Positions 41,558-50,078 of a DNA stretch of 64,000 bases are shown in pieces. The notes under the pieces were generated by a model. It saw only the letters and a program-made list of their open reading frames with translations. It had not been told where the DNA came from and did no database searches. This DNA comes from Arthrobacter sp. efr-133-TYG-118. Lineage in GTDB: Bacteria > Actinomycetota > Actinomycetes > Actinomycetales > Micrococcaceae. A program made the position numbers and the translations under genes. Every line of letters begins with the position of its first letter. Within the stretch, counting starts at the first letter, position 1. Location of the stretch: the NCBI RefSeq assembly GCF_030209755.1, contig NZ_JARVRH010000024.1, positions 1 to 64,000 on the forward strand. Reading direction: 5' to 3'.

Positions 41558-42313
41558 TTAGGCAGCGCCTCCGGCCCCGGTCGCCTGCGGCTGGATTTTT
41601 GCTTGCGGGCGCAAGCCCTCAACCCAGTTTCGCAGGAGCCGGGCTCCGGCGTCGCCCGACTTCTCGGGGTGGAATTGCGTGGCGCACAACGGACCGTTCT
41701 CCACGGCGGCGATGAAGGGGGCGCCGTGCTCGGACCATGTCACCTTCGGCGGGGCCATGCGGGGCTGGACGACGTCGAATTCCCACTTCTGCACGCCGTA
41801 GGAGTGCACGAAATAGAAACGTTCGTGCTCGACGCCTGCGAACAGCTTTGAGCCTTCCGGCACGTCCACGGTGTTCCAGCCCATGTGCGGGACAACGGGT
41901 GCAGGGAGGAGTTCCACCTTGCCTGGCCACTCGCCCATGCCTTCTGCCTCGGTACCGTGCTCCACTCCGGCCTCGAACAACACCTGGAGCCCGACGCAAA
42001 TACCCAGGACGGGCCGGCCCCCGGCCACACGACGGCCGATCATCCGGATGGCGTCGACTGCCTTGAGTTCGCGCATCACTGTTTCGAAGGCGCCGACGCC
42101 CGGGACCAGGAGCCCATCGGCGTTCAGGACATCTTCGGGCTTGGCGCTCAATGTGACTGCTGCTCCGGCACGCTCAAGCGCCCGGACCGCCGAGCGGACA
42201 TTGCCCGAGCCATAGTCAAGGACCGTTACGGTCGGTTTTCCTTCAGGCGAGACAATGCGGCTGGCGGCCTTCGGATCCACGACAGCGCCATCCTTGAGGA
42301 TGTGCGTACTCAC
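41558..42313 (-). CDS. hisH: Imidazole glycerol phosphate synthase subunit HisH
   Basis: Glutaminase subunit, 251 residues, that feeds ammonia to HisF. The class I glutamine amidotransferase triad is present: the nucleophile cysteine in VLGICVGLQVLFE and the His-Glu pair in TQFHPEKSG. There is an N-terminal extension of about 28 residues before TVTVLDYGSGNVRS, which is supported because its ATG overlaps the hisB stop by four bases. The usual partner hisF is not in the window. Confidence 0.96.
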   Translation of the reverse strand: MSTHILKDGAVVDPKAASRIVSPEGKPTVTVLDYGSGNVRSAVRALERAGAAVTLSAKPEDVLNADGLLVPGVGAFETVMRELKAVDAIRMIGRRVAGGRPVLGICVGLQVLFEAGVEHGTEAEGMGEWPGKVELLPAPVVPHMGWNTVDVPEGSKLFAGVEHERFYFVHSYGVQKWEFDVVQPRMAPPKVTWSEHGAPFIAAVENGPLCATQFHPEKSGDAGARLLRNWVEGLRPQAKIQPQATGAGGAA

Positions 42314-42936
42314 AAGGCACCCTTGGTGGACGGAATGCCCTCGACTCGGGGGTCGGACTCAACGGCGGAACGGAGCGCACGGGCGAACGCCTTGAACTGG
42401 GCCTCCACGATGTGGTGCGGATCGCGGCCCGCCAGGACATTCATGTGAAGGCAGATGCCGGCGTGCAGGGTGATGGCCTCAAAGACGTGGCGTGTCAGCG
42501 AACCGGTGAAGTGACCACCGATCAGGTGGTATTCCTGGCCGGCGGGCTCCCCGCCGTGAACGAGGTAAGGGCGCCCGGAGACGTCGACGACGGCGTGCGC
42601 CAGCGCTTCATCCAACGGGACCGTGGCCTCGCCGAAGCGACGGATGCCGGCTTTGTTACCCAAGGCGGTGCGGAGGACCTCCCCGAAGGTGATAGCAACA
42701 TCCTCGACGGTGTGGTGGGCGTCGATGTGGGTGTCTCCGGTCGCCTTGACGGTCATGTCGATGAGCGAATGCTTGCAGAGCGCCGTCAGCATGTGGTCAT
42801 AGAACGGCACCGAGGTACTGATATCCGAGACTCCCGTGCCGTCGAGGTTGATTTCAACCAGGACGGAGGACTCGCTCGTGGTGCGTTCCATGCGTGCTGT
42901 CCGGGCGGCCGCCGTGCTGGCGCCGTTTTCGCTCAT
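42310..42936 (-). CDS. hisB: Imidazoleglycerol-phosphate dehydratase
   Basis: A 208-residue Mn-dependent dehydratase, monofunctional (without the phosphatase domain of enterobacterial HisB). Two copies of the metal-binding pattern are visible: DAHHTVEDVAITFGE near residue 73 and the later HHIVEAQFKAFARAL near residue 172. The N-terminus carries about 20 extra residues. It lies 42 bases downstream of hisC and overlaps hisH by four bases. Confidence 0.97.
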   Translation of the reverse strand: MSENGASTAAARTARMERTTSESSVLVEINLDGTGVSDISTSVPFYDHMLTALCKHSLIDMTVKATGDTHIDAHHTVEDVAITFGEVLRTALGNKAGIRRFGEATVPLDEALAHAVVDVSGRPYLVHGGEPAGQEYHLIGGHFTGSLTRHVFEAITLHAGICLHMNVLAGRDPHHIVEAQFKAFARALRSAVESDPRVEGIPSTKGAL

Positions 42937-42978
42937 TGATGATCCTTAGGAGGAAGGAGTGGTGGGACTTGTTCAAGT

Positions 42979-44100
42979 CTAGGCCGGTGCGGAGACCTGG
43001 CCGTCCAGCAAGGCTTCGAGCGCCTCAAGGAAGGCCGTGGTCTCAGGCTCCGTACCGGCGGTGACGCGGAGGTGGCCCGGTATGCCGACGTCGCGGATCA
43101 GGACTCCGCGCTCCAGCAGGCCTTGCCACAGGGCATGGGGGTTTTCGATTCCGCCGAAGAACACATAGTTCGAATCCGAGGCGGCCGGCTTGAAGCCCAT
43201 GCGGGTCAACTCGCTGACAATGCGGTCGCGTTGGACCTTGATGTCCTCGACGTCGGCCATGAGGGCTTCGCGGTGCCGGAGGGCCGCCAGCGCGGTTGCC
43301 TGGGTGATTGCGGAGAGGTGATACGGAAGGCGGACCAAGCGGATCGCATCGGCGACCTCGGGAGCAGCTGCCATGTAGCCGATACGTGCACCGGCGAGGG
43401 CGAAGGCCTTGCTCATGGTCCGGGAGACAATGAGGCGCTCCCGGCCAGGGAGGAGCGTCAATGCACTCGGCGTGTTGTCGTGGGCGAACTCGTGGTAGGC
43501 CTCGTCGACGATCACTACCGTCTGGCTCGCCTCGCCGGCTTCGTAAACGGCTTCGACGACGTCCAGGCCAAGTCCCGTGCCGGTGGGGTTGTTCGGGGAG
43601 CAGAGGAACACGACGTTCGGCTTGAGTTCGCGAACCTGCGCGGCGGCCGAGGCCGCATCGAGTCCATAGTCTTCAGCGCGAACACCCGCGATGTATGCCG
43701 TGTCGGTTCCGCTGGCGAGCAGAGGGTACATCGAGTACGTGGGCGGGAAACCGAGCGCGGACCGGCCCGGGCCACCGAAAACCTGGAGGATCTGCTGCAG
43801 CACTTCATTGGAGCCGTTGGCCGCCCAGATGTTTTCGGCCGCAAGGTCGTGGCCGAGGTATTCCGCAAGGGCCTCGCGCAGTTCGGTGAACTCGCGGTCC
43901 GGATAGCGGTTCAGCCCGACGGCGGCTTCCGCTACCGCTTCGGTGATGGCCGCCTGGACATCGGCTGGTACGCCATGCGTGTTTTCGTTGACGTTGAGCA
44001 AAATCGGAACATCAAGCTGCGGCGCGCCATACGGGCTCAGGCCGCGGAGGTTGGTCCGGAGGGGAAGTCGGTCAAGTCGCTCAAGCTGGTCACTCACCAT
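42979..44100 (-). CDS. hisC: Histidinol-phosphate aminotransferase
   Basis: A 373-residue fold-type I PLP enzyme that converts imidazole acetol phosphate to histidinol phosphate. The PLP lysine is in VSRTMSKAFALAGARIGY; the cofactor and substrate region includes FLCSPNNPTGTG and VDEAYHEFA. It is the first visible gene of the his cluster; hisD, often directly upstream, is absent here, where the LysM gene and lexA stand instead. No Shine-Dalgarno precedes the ATG. An inverted repeat ACAGTTT/AAACTGT (44102-44108, 44132-44138) lies just before it. Confidence 0.95.
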   Translation of the reverse strand: MVSDQLERLDRLPLRTNLRGLSPYGAPQLDVPILLNVNENTHGVPADVQAAITEAVAEAAVGLNRYPDREFTELREALAEYLGHDLAAENIWAANGSNEVLQQILQVFGGPGRSALGFPPTYSMYPLLASGTDTAYIAGVRAEDYGLDAASAAAQVRELKPNVVFLCSPNNPTGTGLGLDVVEAVYEAGEASQTVVIVDEAYHEFAHDNTPSALTLLPGRERLIVSRTMSKAFALAGARIGYMAAAPEVADAIRLVRLPYHLSAITQATALAALRHREALMADVEDIKVQRDRIVSELTRMGFKPAASDSNYVFFGGIENPHALWQGLLERGVLIRDVGIPGHLRVTAGTEPETTAFLEALEALLDGQVSAPA

Positions 44101-44142
44101 GACAGTTTAAGGCGCCGCGGTGGATGCACTGAAACTGTGACG

Positions 44143-44161
44143 GCCCGGCGCCCGTCCGGGC
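44143..44161 (-). terminator. Short hairpin after the LysM gene
   Basis: GCCCGG (44143-44148) pairs with CCGGGC (44156-44161) with a 7-base loop, 28 bases past the LysM gene stop and upstream of hisC. It is a plausible weak terminator separating the SOS-controlled gene from the his cluster. Confidence 0.35.
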
Positions 44162-44188
44162 GAGCTGTCAGCCCGGTCAAGGTTGCTG

Positions 44189-44548
44189 TCAGGTGGAAGG
44201 AATGAACAACTGCTGGCCCGGCACGATGCGGCCGTCCTGAAGGTTGTTCAGCTGGATAATCTCGGCAACGACGTCACGTGGATCCCGGGAGGGCGCGGCA
44301 GTTCCCGCAATCCCCCACAAGGACTGGCCCACTTGCACCGTGACGCTTGTACTGGAGGTGGGCTGCAGCTCGGCGGCGGAATCAGCAGCCTTGGCCGGCG
44401 AATTCAGGAATCCCGCCAGGCTGAGAAGCACTGCGACCAAGAGCATTGCCGGGACGCCGAAGAAGACCATGCGTCCCCGGCGTGTCAGTCGGAGCCGGCC
44501 CGGTGCCGTACTGCGGCCGGATTTGTGGGTGATGGTGATTGCGGACAT
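44189..44548 (-). CDS. LysM-domain membrane protein, likely SOS-induced division inhibitor (YneA/Rv2719c-like position)
   Basis: A 119-residue protein with a basic cytoplasmic N-terminus, one transmembrane helix (about 27-49: MVFFGVPAMLLVAVLLSLAG) and an extracellular LysM domain at the C-terminus (VQVGQSLWGIAGTAA to IVPGQQLFIP) that should bind peptidoglycan. It diverges from lexA with SOS-type sites between them. This is the arrangement of B. subtilis yneA and M. tuberculosis Rv2719c, which delay division after DNA damage. The role is inferred from position and architecture; sequence similarity outside LysM cannot be judged here. GGG lies 8 bases before the chosen ATG. Confidence 0.85.
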   Translation of the reverse strand: MSAITITHKSGRSTAPGRLRLTRRGRMVFFGVPAMLLVAVLLSLAGFLNSPAKAADSAAELQPTSSTSVTVQVGQSLWGIAGTAAPSRDPRDVVAEIIQLNNLQDGRIVPGQQLFIPST

Positions 44549-44650
44549 GAGCTGAGCCCTTCTGAACAATGCCGCGTTCCGGAATCTCTGGTTGCGGCTG
44601 CCAATTCTTGCCTTCAGTCAGTGCTTGCAGGACGGTTGTTCGTCGATCTG

Positions 44651-44710
44651 TTCGAACGATTCGAACGAGCACCCGAATCCTGCACCACTTTTATAGAACA
44701 CATATTCGAA
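44651..44710. promoter_or_regulatory. LexA-binding region between lexA and the LysM gene
   Basis: AGAAC-ACAT-ATTCG (44695-44708, followed by AA) matches the SOS core with two changes and shares its right half with the boxes ahead of recA and the radical SAM gene. Forty bases away two TTCGAA palindromes (44651-44656 and 44660-44665) are separated by CGA, a non-canonical arrangement nearer the LysM gene. LexA autoregulation and control of the LysM gene are both expected. The rest of 44549-44914 holds no further clear signal. Confidence 0.7.
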
Positions 44711-44914
44711 CCTTGCTATGACATTTTTAGCACTTATCAACGAATGATGTCGAGACTCGCTAGAACAAATGTTTGATAAACGCCTGTGCCTGCCCTACGT
44801 TTGAGTGAAGGAACGAGCACTGAATCAGTGCAACAGGAGGGTCTGACATTTCAGGCCGACAGTCCCGGCAAGGCCTCAGCGCCGCACGGGCGGAACGGAA
44901 GGGCGTTGGCGAAC

Positions 44915-45664
44915 ATGGCAGCGAAAGCCACTGGCAGCGGGTCGGCTTCAGCGCGGAGCCAGCAGCCGCAGAAGACACCCAAGAGCCTGACCGTCCGCCA
45001 GAAGAAGATCCTGGAGACCATCCAACGTTCGGTGAACGATCATGGCTATCCGCCGTCGATGCGTGAAATCGGGGACACCGTTGGCTTGGCCAGCTTGTCC
45101 AGCGTCACGCACCAGTTGTCACAGCTCGAAAAGCTTGGCTATCTTCGCCGCGATCCCAAGCGCCCGCGTGCAATGGAAGTCCTCATGCCATTGACCTTGG
45201 ACGGCGGCTCTGTCATACCCGGCGTTGAAGCGCCGGCGAAACTACGCAGCGCCGGCGGCCTGGCTGTCACGGAACTCGCGAGTGCCAGTGACACGGCCAT
45301 GGTTCCCCTCGTCGGGCGCATTGCTGCCGGTGGACCCATCCTGGCGGACCAGACCGTTGAAGATGTCCTGCCGCTGCCCCGCCAGTTGGTAGGCCATGGC
45401 GAGCTCTTCATGCTGAAGGTCGCCGGCGATTCCATGATCGACGCGGCTATCTGCGATGGGGACTGGGTGGTGGTACGGCGTCAAAACGACGCACTCAACG
45501 GCGACATCGTGGCCGCACTCCTGGACGACGAAGCCACCGTCAAGACCTTCCGGCAGCGCGACGGCCATACGTGGCTGCTCCCCCAGAACACGCAGTACGA
45601 GCCCATCCTGGGAGACCATGCCACGATCATGGGCAAGGTCGTCTCGGTCCTGCGCTCACTGTAG
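44915..45664 (+). CDS. lexA: LexA repressor (SOS regulator)
   Basis: A 249-residue repressor that cleaves itself when RecA filaments form. The N-terminal winged helix spans about residues 24-90 (SLTVRQKKILETIQRS, then YPPSMREIGDTVGLASLSSV). The cleavage site is A138-G139 in VGRIAAGGPILA, and the catalytic dyad is S173 (VAGDSMIDAA) and K210 (ATVKTFRQ). ATG at 44915 is the best family-like start; the frame remains open to 44786 with low-complexity sequence, so a longer form cannot be excluded. An SOS box lies about 200 bases upstream. A hairpin follows the stop. Confidence 0.96.
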   Translation: MAAKATGSGSASARSQQPQKTPKSLTVRQKKILETIQRSVNDHGYPPSMREIGDTVGLASLSSVTHQLSQLEKLGYLRRDPKRPRAMEVLMPLTLDGGSVIPGVEAPAKLRSAGGLAVTELASASDTAMVPLVGRIAAGGPILADQTVEDVLPLPRQLVGHGELFMLKVAGDSMIDAAICDGDWVVVRRQNDALNGDIVAALLDDEATVKTFRQRDGHTWLLPQNTQYEPILGDHATIMGKVVSVLRSL

Positions 45665-45681
45665 TTCGCGGCAGCTTTGAC

Positions 45682-45720
45682 GGCACGAGGCCCGCACTAG
45701 GACTGGGGCCTGCTCGTGCC
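45682..45720 (+). terminator. lexA terminator hairpin
   Basis: GGCACGAG (45682-45689) pairs with CTCGTGCC (45713-45720), extended by GCCC/GGGC inside, beginning 18 bases after the lexA stop. No U tract follows. The apical part contains AGGACTGGGGC, repeated at 46008-46018. Confidence 0.5.
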
Positions 45721-45735
45721 GGGCTGACCGCCGCC

Positions 45736-45990
45736 GTGGAGCCGGGCGTCCGCGAGGACCCGCTCCGGTTGGTCCTCAGAGGGGCCTACCTGATTGCCGC
45801 GGATTTGCGGGACAGCGATTTGTCGGGTGTGGATCTGCTCGGCGCAGACCTCAGGGAAACGAGGTTTGAACGCGCTGATCTATCCAAGGCCATTTATCTA
45901 ACCCAGCCGCAGCTCAACGCCGCCAGAGGCAGTCGCGCGACTCTTCTACCCTCGGATCTGGATATGCCCTCGCACTGGCACGACGGATGA
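45736..45990 (+). pseudogene. Pentapeptide-repeat protein remnant
   Basis: An open frame encodes about nine consecutive pentapeptide repeats at 45766-45900 (GAYLI AADLR DSDLS GVDLL, then GADLR ETRFE RADLS), followed by the tail LTQPQLNAARG, which is typical of the C-terminal end of longer actinobacterial pentapeptide proteins. The only start after the lexA terminator is GTG at 45736, without a good ribosome-binding site, giving 84 residues. The N-terminal half expected of the family is missing, so I read this as a 5'-truncated remnant, though a short functional protein is possible. It lies between lexA and dinG (convergent). Confidence 0.55.
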
Positions 45991-46012
45991 CCACACTACC
46001 CCGGCCCAGGAC

Positions 46013-46073
46013 TGGGGCTTGTTTCCAGCTCCGCACCAACAGGCTCCGGGATCGGAAACAAGCGCCGGTTTTC
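46013..46073. terminator. Terminator downstream of dinG and the pentapeptide remnant
   Basis: GCTTGTTTCC (46017-46026) pairs perfectly with GGAAACAAGC (46054-46063) across a 27-base loop, and a GGTTTT stretch follows on the plus strand. It separates the rightward remnant from the leftward dinG gene. Confidence 0.6.
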
Positions 46074-46077
46074 GCGT

Positions 46078-48135
46078 TTAGGCCGACTCGGCGTAAAGCC
46101 GTTCGAGCGCACCGCGCACTACTGAACGGTCCGTGGTGGGCCAGAAGGGCGGCAACGCTGCCCGGAGGAAATTGCCGTAGCGCTCCGTCGAAAGCCGTGA
46201 ATCCAGGACTGCCACGACGCCCTTGTCCCCCGTTGAGCGGATGAGGCGGCCGGCGCCCTGGGCCAGCCGGATGGCGGCGTGCGTCGCCGAAACTGCCATG
46301 AAACCGTTGCCGCCGGCCTGCGCCACCGCGCGGGAGCGTGCCGTCATCAGGGGATCGTCCGGACGAGGGAACGGGATCCGGTCAATCACTACCAGCCGGC
46401 ATGAACCGCCTGGAACGTCAACGCCCTGCCAAAGGGACATGGTGCCGAACAGGCACGTGTCTTGTTCCTCGGCAAACTGCCTGACCAGCGCGGCCATGGT
46501 CGATTCACCCTGGCACAAGATGTCCACGTCGAGGCGTGACCGCATCGCTTCCGCGGCGTCCTCCGCTGCGCGGCGGGAAGAGAAGAGGCACAAGGCTCCG
46601 CCGTGCGAGGCCTTGATGAGCTCTTCAAGTTCGTCCAGCGCTTCGGGCGAGGTGCCGCGCCCCGGCTTGGGCAGGTGCTTGGCGACGTACAGCATGCCCT
46701 GCTTCGGGTAGTCGAAGGGCGAGCCTACATCCACGCCGGTCCAGCTGGGGGCCCCTTGTCCTGTCAGCCCCAGCCCTCCGGCCGTGGCCTCGAACGCGGA
46801 GCCGATGGCCAACGTGGCAGAGGTCAACACCACGGTATGGCCCGCGAAGAGCCCTTCCCGGAGGCGTCCGGCAACGCTGAGCGGCGCGACGTTGATGAGC
46901 GCAGGCGAATCCTCGTCGGGCGCCGTGTAGCCCTGCTGCGGATCGAAGGTGCTGTTCCTGGAGAGCCAGACGACTTCCCGGTTTTCCCGGGCTGAGAGCA
47001 GCCGTTCGCACAGCTCGAGGATCAACATCAGCCGTGAGCGCGCGAGCTGGCGTCCGCCGTCGACCGCATTGGACGAGTCTCCCTTCGAATCGGAAAGCGC
47101 TGCACGGCAGGCTTCCCGGAGCTGGTCCACGCAATCAAGTTGTTCGTCATTGAGCCCGTTGGGCAGGAGGCCTGAGGGCGCTCCGATGATCGCGAGTTCC
47201 AAGCGGTCCGCAGCGGCGTTCAGCGCGTCCACAGTGATGGCAGTGTGTTTGCGGGCGCTCGAGGCCGCGGCATGGATCATCGCCACGGACAGCTGCCCGG
47301 ACACGGCACCGGTCACGCGGTCCTGGAGCTCATGGGCCTCGTCCACCACGACCACGTCGTATTCGGGCAGCACGGCCAGGCCTTCGAAGGCGCTGACGGC
47401 AAGCATCGCATGATTGGTGACTACGACATCGGACTCCGCGGCACGGTGGCGGGCCAGCTCGCTGAAGCACTCCTCGGCCATCGGACACTTCTGCGCCCCG
47501 AGGCACTCCATGGACGTGACCGATACCTGGCGCCACGCCCGGTCCGTCACGCCGGGCATGAGTTCATCCCGGTCCCCCGTCGCGGTCTTCCCGGCCCACT
47601 CACGCAGCCGCAGGACTTCCTTGCCGAGCTGCGAGGCAGGCCCGCCGATGGCTGCGGCGAGATGCGGAACGCTCGTGTCCTCACCGAGGGAGAACAACTG
47701 TCCTTCAGCGGGCTCCTCGCTGGGGAAACCGCCCTCGAGCTTGTGCCGGCACACATAGTTGGCCCGGCCCTTGACCAAGGCGATGCTGACCGGGCGCTCC
47801 AGCTCCGGATTGATGGTTTCCAGGAGCCGGGGCAAATCCCGGCCCACGATCTGCGTCTGCAGGGCGAGGGTGGCCGTCGACACGAGGGTAGGCTTGTTGC
47901 TCTCCATCGCGTGCGCAATCAGCGGAATCAAGTACGCGAGGGACTTGCCCGTGCCCGTGCCCGCCTGGACCAAGAGGTGTTCACCGGTCTCGATCGCCCG
48001 CGCCACCTGCCTGGCCATCTGGTGTTGGCCCGTGCGGTTCTGGCCACCCATGCCCGCGACGGCTTTGTCCAGGAGTTCGAGGGCGATCCGTTCCCCCGTG
48101 GTCTCGCCGCGCTCCCCCGCTTCTGGATCAACCAT
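46078..48135 (-). CDS. ATP-dependent DNA helicase, DinG/XPD family
   Basis: A 685-residue superfamily 2 helicase. Motif I (Walker A) is LVQAGTGTGKSLAYL, motif II is VVVDEAHELQD (DEAH) and motif VI is VDRIPFPRPDDPL with RLAQGAGRLIRS. Cysteines of the iron-sulfur cluster domain appear in ANYVCRHKLE, and later in MECLGAQKCPMAEECF. Such helicases unwind 5'-3' and resolve R-loops or forked structures. ATG at 48135 overlaps the end of hflX by 8 bases, so the two genes are coupled; the longer frame into hflX is not homologous. It is near lexA but I see no SOS box of its own. Confidence 0.94.
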   Translation of the reverse strand: MVDPEAGERGETTGERIALELLDKAVAGMGGQNRTGQHQMARQVARAIETGEHLLVQAGTGTGKSLAYLIPLIAHAMESNKPTLVSTATLALQTQIVGRDLPRLLETINPELERPVSIALVKGRANYVCRHKLEGGFPSEEPAEGQLFSLGEDTSVPHLAAAIGGPASQLGKEVLRLREWAGKTATGDRDELMPGVTDRAWRQVSVTSMECLGAQKCPMAEECFSELARHRAAESDVVVTNHAMLAVSAFEGLAVLPEYDVVVVDEAHELQDRVTGAVSGQLSVAMIHAAASSARKHTAITVDALNAAADRLELAIIGAPSGLLPNGLNDEQLDCVDQLREACRAALSDSKGDSSNAVDGGRQLARSRLMLILELCERLLSARENREVVWLSRNSTFDPQQGYTAPDEDSPALINVAPLSVAGRLREGLFAGHTVVLTSATLAIGSAFEATAGGLGLTGQGAPSWTGVDVGSPFDYPKQGMLYVAKHLPKPGRGTSPEALDELEELIKASHGGALCLFSSRRAAEDAAEAMRSRLDVDILCQGESTMAALVRQFAEEQDTCLFGTMSLWQGVDVPGGSCRLVVIDRIPFPRPDDPLMTARSRAVAQAGGNGFMAVSATHAAIRLAQGAGRLIRSTGDKGVVAVLDSRLSTERYGNFLRAALPPFWPTTDRSVVRGALERLYAESA

Positions 48136-49690
48136 TGCTGACGAACGACTCCAGCTCGGCTGCCAGGTGCTCATGGACCATGGCCACCACGCGGGTACCT
48201 TCCTCCTCATGCTCAAGGCTGAGGATTTCGGCGTCGGTGTTGTGCAGCTTGTTGATGAGCTCACCGCGGTTGTACGGAATCAGAACCTCAAGGCGCACAC
48301 CAGGACGCGGGATAGCCTCGCTGATGGCTCCAAGGAGCTCGGCAATGCCCTGTCCGGTGCGGGTGGACACGACGACGTGGCGTGGCTCTTTCTGCTTGAG
48401 CCGTTCCACGACAAACGGATCCGCGGCGTCGGCCTTGTTCAGGACAATGATTTCGGGGATCTTCCGGGCATCCACTTCGCTGAACACCGTGCGGACGGCC
48501 GCGATCTGGCCTTCCGGATCGGGATGCGAAACGTCCACCACGTGGAGGATCAGATCGGCGTCGGCCACCTCTTCCAGCGTGGAGCGGAAAGCCTCCACGA
48601 GCTGGGTGGGCATCGAACGCACGAAGCCGACGGTGTCCGAGAGCGTGTAGCCGATCCCATCAGGAGTCTGGGCCTTCCGGACCGTGGGATCCAAGGTGGC
48701 GAACAACGCGTTCTCCACGAGGACACCGGCATCCGTCAGGCGGTTGAGCAGTGACGACTTTCCGGCGTTCGTGTAACCGGCGATGGCGACCGAAGGAACG
48801 GCATTACGACGACGGTTGGCCCGCTTGGTCTCGCGCGATGGCTTCATCGCGGCGATTTCACGCCGCAGCTTGGCCATGCGTGTACGGATCCGACGGCGGT
48901 CAAGTTCGATCTTGGTTTCACCAGGACCACGCGAACCCATGCCGGCGCCGGCACCACCCACCTGGCCACCGGCCTGGCGGGACATGGAATCGCCCCAGCC
49001 ACGCAGGCGCGGCAACAGGTATTCCAGCTGTGCCAGCTCAACCTGGGCCTTGCCCTCGCGGCTCTTGGCATGCTGCGCGAAGATGTCGAGGATCAACGTG
49101 GTGCGGTCCACCACCTTGACCTTGACGATGTCTTCAAGGCCGCGCCGCTGGGACGGCGCCAGTTCGGCGTCGACCACCACGGTGTCCGCGCCGGTGGACA
49201 TCACGATGTCCTTGAGCTCCATGGCTTTGCCTGAGCCAAGGAACGTGCCGGGGTCCGGCTTCATGCGGCGCTGGACGATCCCATCCAGGACTTCCGAGCC
49301 AGCCGTTTCGGCCAGGGCGGCAAGTTCCCGCAGGGAATTCTCTGCGTCGGCCAGCGTGCCTTCGGTCCAGAGCCCTGCCAGCACGACGCGCTCAAGGCGC
49401 AGCTGCCGGTATTCGACCTCGGTGACATCTTCAAGTTCCGTGGACAGGCCCGCAGTACGGCCCAAGGCCCGGCGCTCGGCCAGATCCTCTTGATCGCCGT
49501 CGTAGATGCTGTGTTCTTCGTCCAGACGGGAAATCGCCTGGGCCTTGCCAAACACGCCCCGGGGTTCGTCGCGGTCCTGAACTATGGCAGGTGCGTCCTT
49601 GGAGAGAATCCGGTCGATGACAGCCTGGATTTCTTCAGGACTCATGTCCTGGGCGTCGGAATCGGGTCCGGTGTTCTTCTGCGTGGTCAT
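48128..49690 (-). CDS. hflX: GTPase HflX (ribosome-associated)
   Basis: A 520-residue TRAFAC GTPase that binds the 50S subunit and splits or rescues stalled ribosomes. After a family N-terminal domain (VVVDAELAPSQRRGLED) and a helical linker (GPGETKIELDRRRIRTRM), the G-domain has G1 AGYTNAGKSSLLNR, G3 SDTVGFVRSMP and G4 VLNKAD. ATG at 49690 follows AAAGGAGA by 3 bases. A TATTCT -10-like hexamer lies on the minus strand at 49719-49724. The N-terminal 60 residues are Asp/Glu-rich. dinG follows with an 8-base overlap. Confidence 0.96.
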   Translation of the reverse strand: MTTQKNTGPDSDAQDMSPEEIQAVIDRILSKDAPAIVQDRDEPRGVFGKAQAISRLDEEHSIYDGDQEDLAERRALGRTAGLSTELEDVTEVEYRQLRLERVVLAGLWTEGTLADAENSLRELAALAETAGSEVLDGIVQRRMKPDPGTFLGSGKAMELKDIVMSTGADTVVVDAELAPSQRRGLEDIVKVKVVDRTTLILDIFAQHAKSREGKAQVELAQLEYLLPRLRGWGDSMSRQAGGQVGGAGAGMGSRGPGETKIELDRRRIRTRMAKLRREIAAMKPSRETKRANRRRNAVPSVAIAGYTNAGKSSLLNRLTDAGVLVENALFATLDPTVRKAQTPDGIGYTLSDTVGFVRSMPTQLVEAFRSTLEEVADADLILHVVDVSHPDPEGQIAAVRTVFSEVDARKIPEIIVLNKADAADPFVVERLKQKEPRHVVVSTRTGQGIAELLGAISEAIPRPGVRLEVLIPYNRGELINKLHNTDAEILSLEHEEEGTRVVAMVHEHLAAELESFVSNG

Positions 49691-50078
49691 GGTCTCCTTT
49701 AGGGGGTTCGGCATTTCCAGAATAGTGCCGATTCGGGTCTTATGGCGCGGAATTCGCGCAGGGCTGATGCCTGGCAAGGCTCTGCCGACGGTCTGGAGCC
49801 TCCATCCGGAACGGGCTGTGCGGATTGCATGCACGGATCCCAGGACGGGAGGGGGACGATCTGCTGAGTGTCCAGCGTCAAGACGCAACGTCTGGAACGG
49901 ACATGCCAAGGCGGAATGGCGCTGCAAATGAAGCAGGCCTGCGTCGCGGGCGGTGCCGGCTACTCAAAGATCAAGAACATGCGGATCAGACTATCAGACT
50001 CCGTCAAGCCCGCGTTGAGCCGGCATGGAGCGGTGCGCGGTTTCCCTTGCCCGCTGCTGGCCACTAATCTGGCAAGCT
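49691..50078. other. Intergenic region between hflX and the rsmC-like gene
   Basis: This 388-base stretch between divergent genes has a -10-like hexamer for hflX (49719-49724), a short hairpin AGACG-CAA-CGTCT (near 49890) and a perfect 8-bp tandem repeat ATCAGACT (49985-50000). Open frames crossing it show no homology that I recognise, and I see no tRNA or convincing promoter for the rightward gene. Confidence 0.5.

Noticed and set aside
46078..48135. SOS control of the DinG-family helicase
   Set aside because: Although it lies near lexA, no CGAAC-N4-TTCG-type site was found upstream of it or of hflX; the coupled start with hflX argues for shared constitutive expression.
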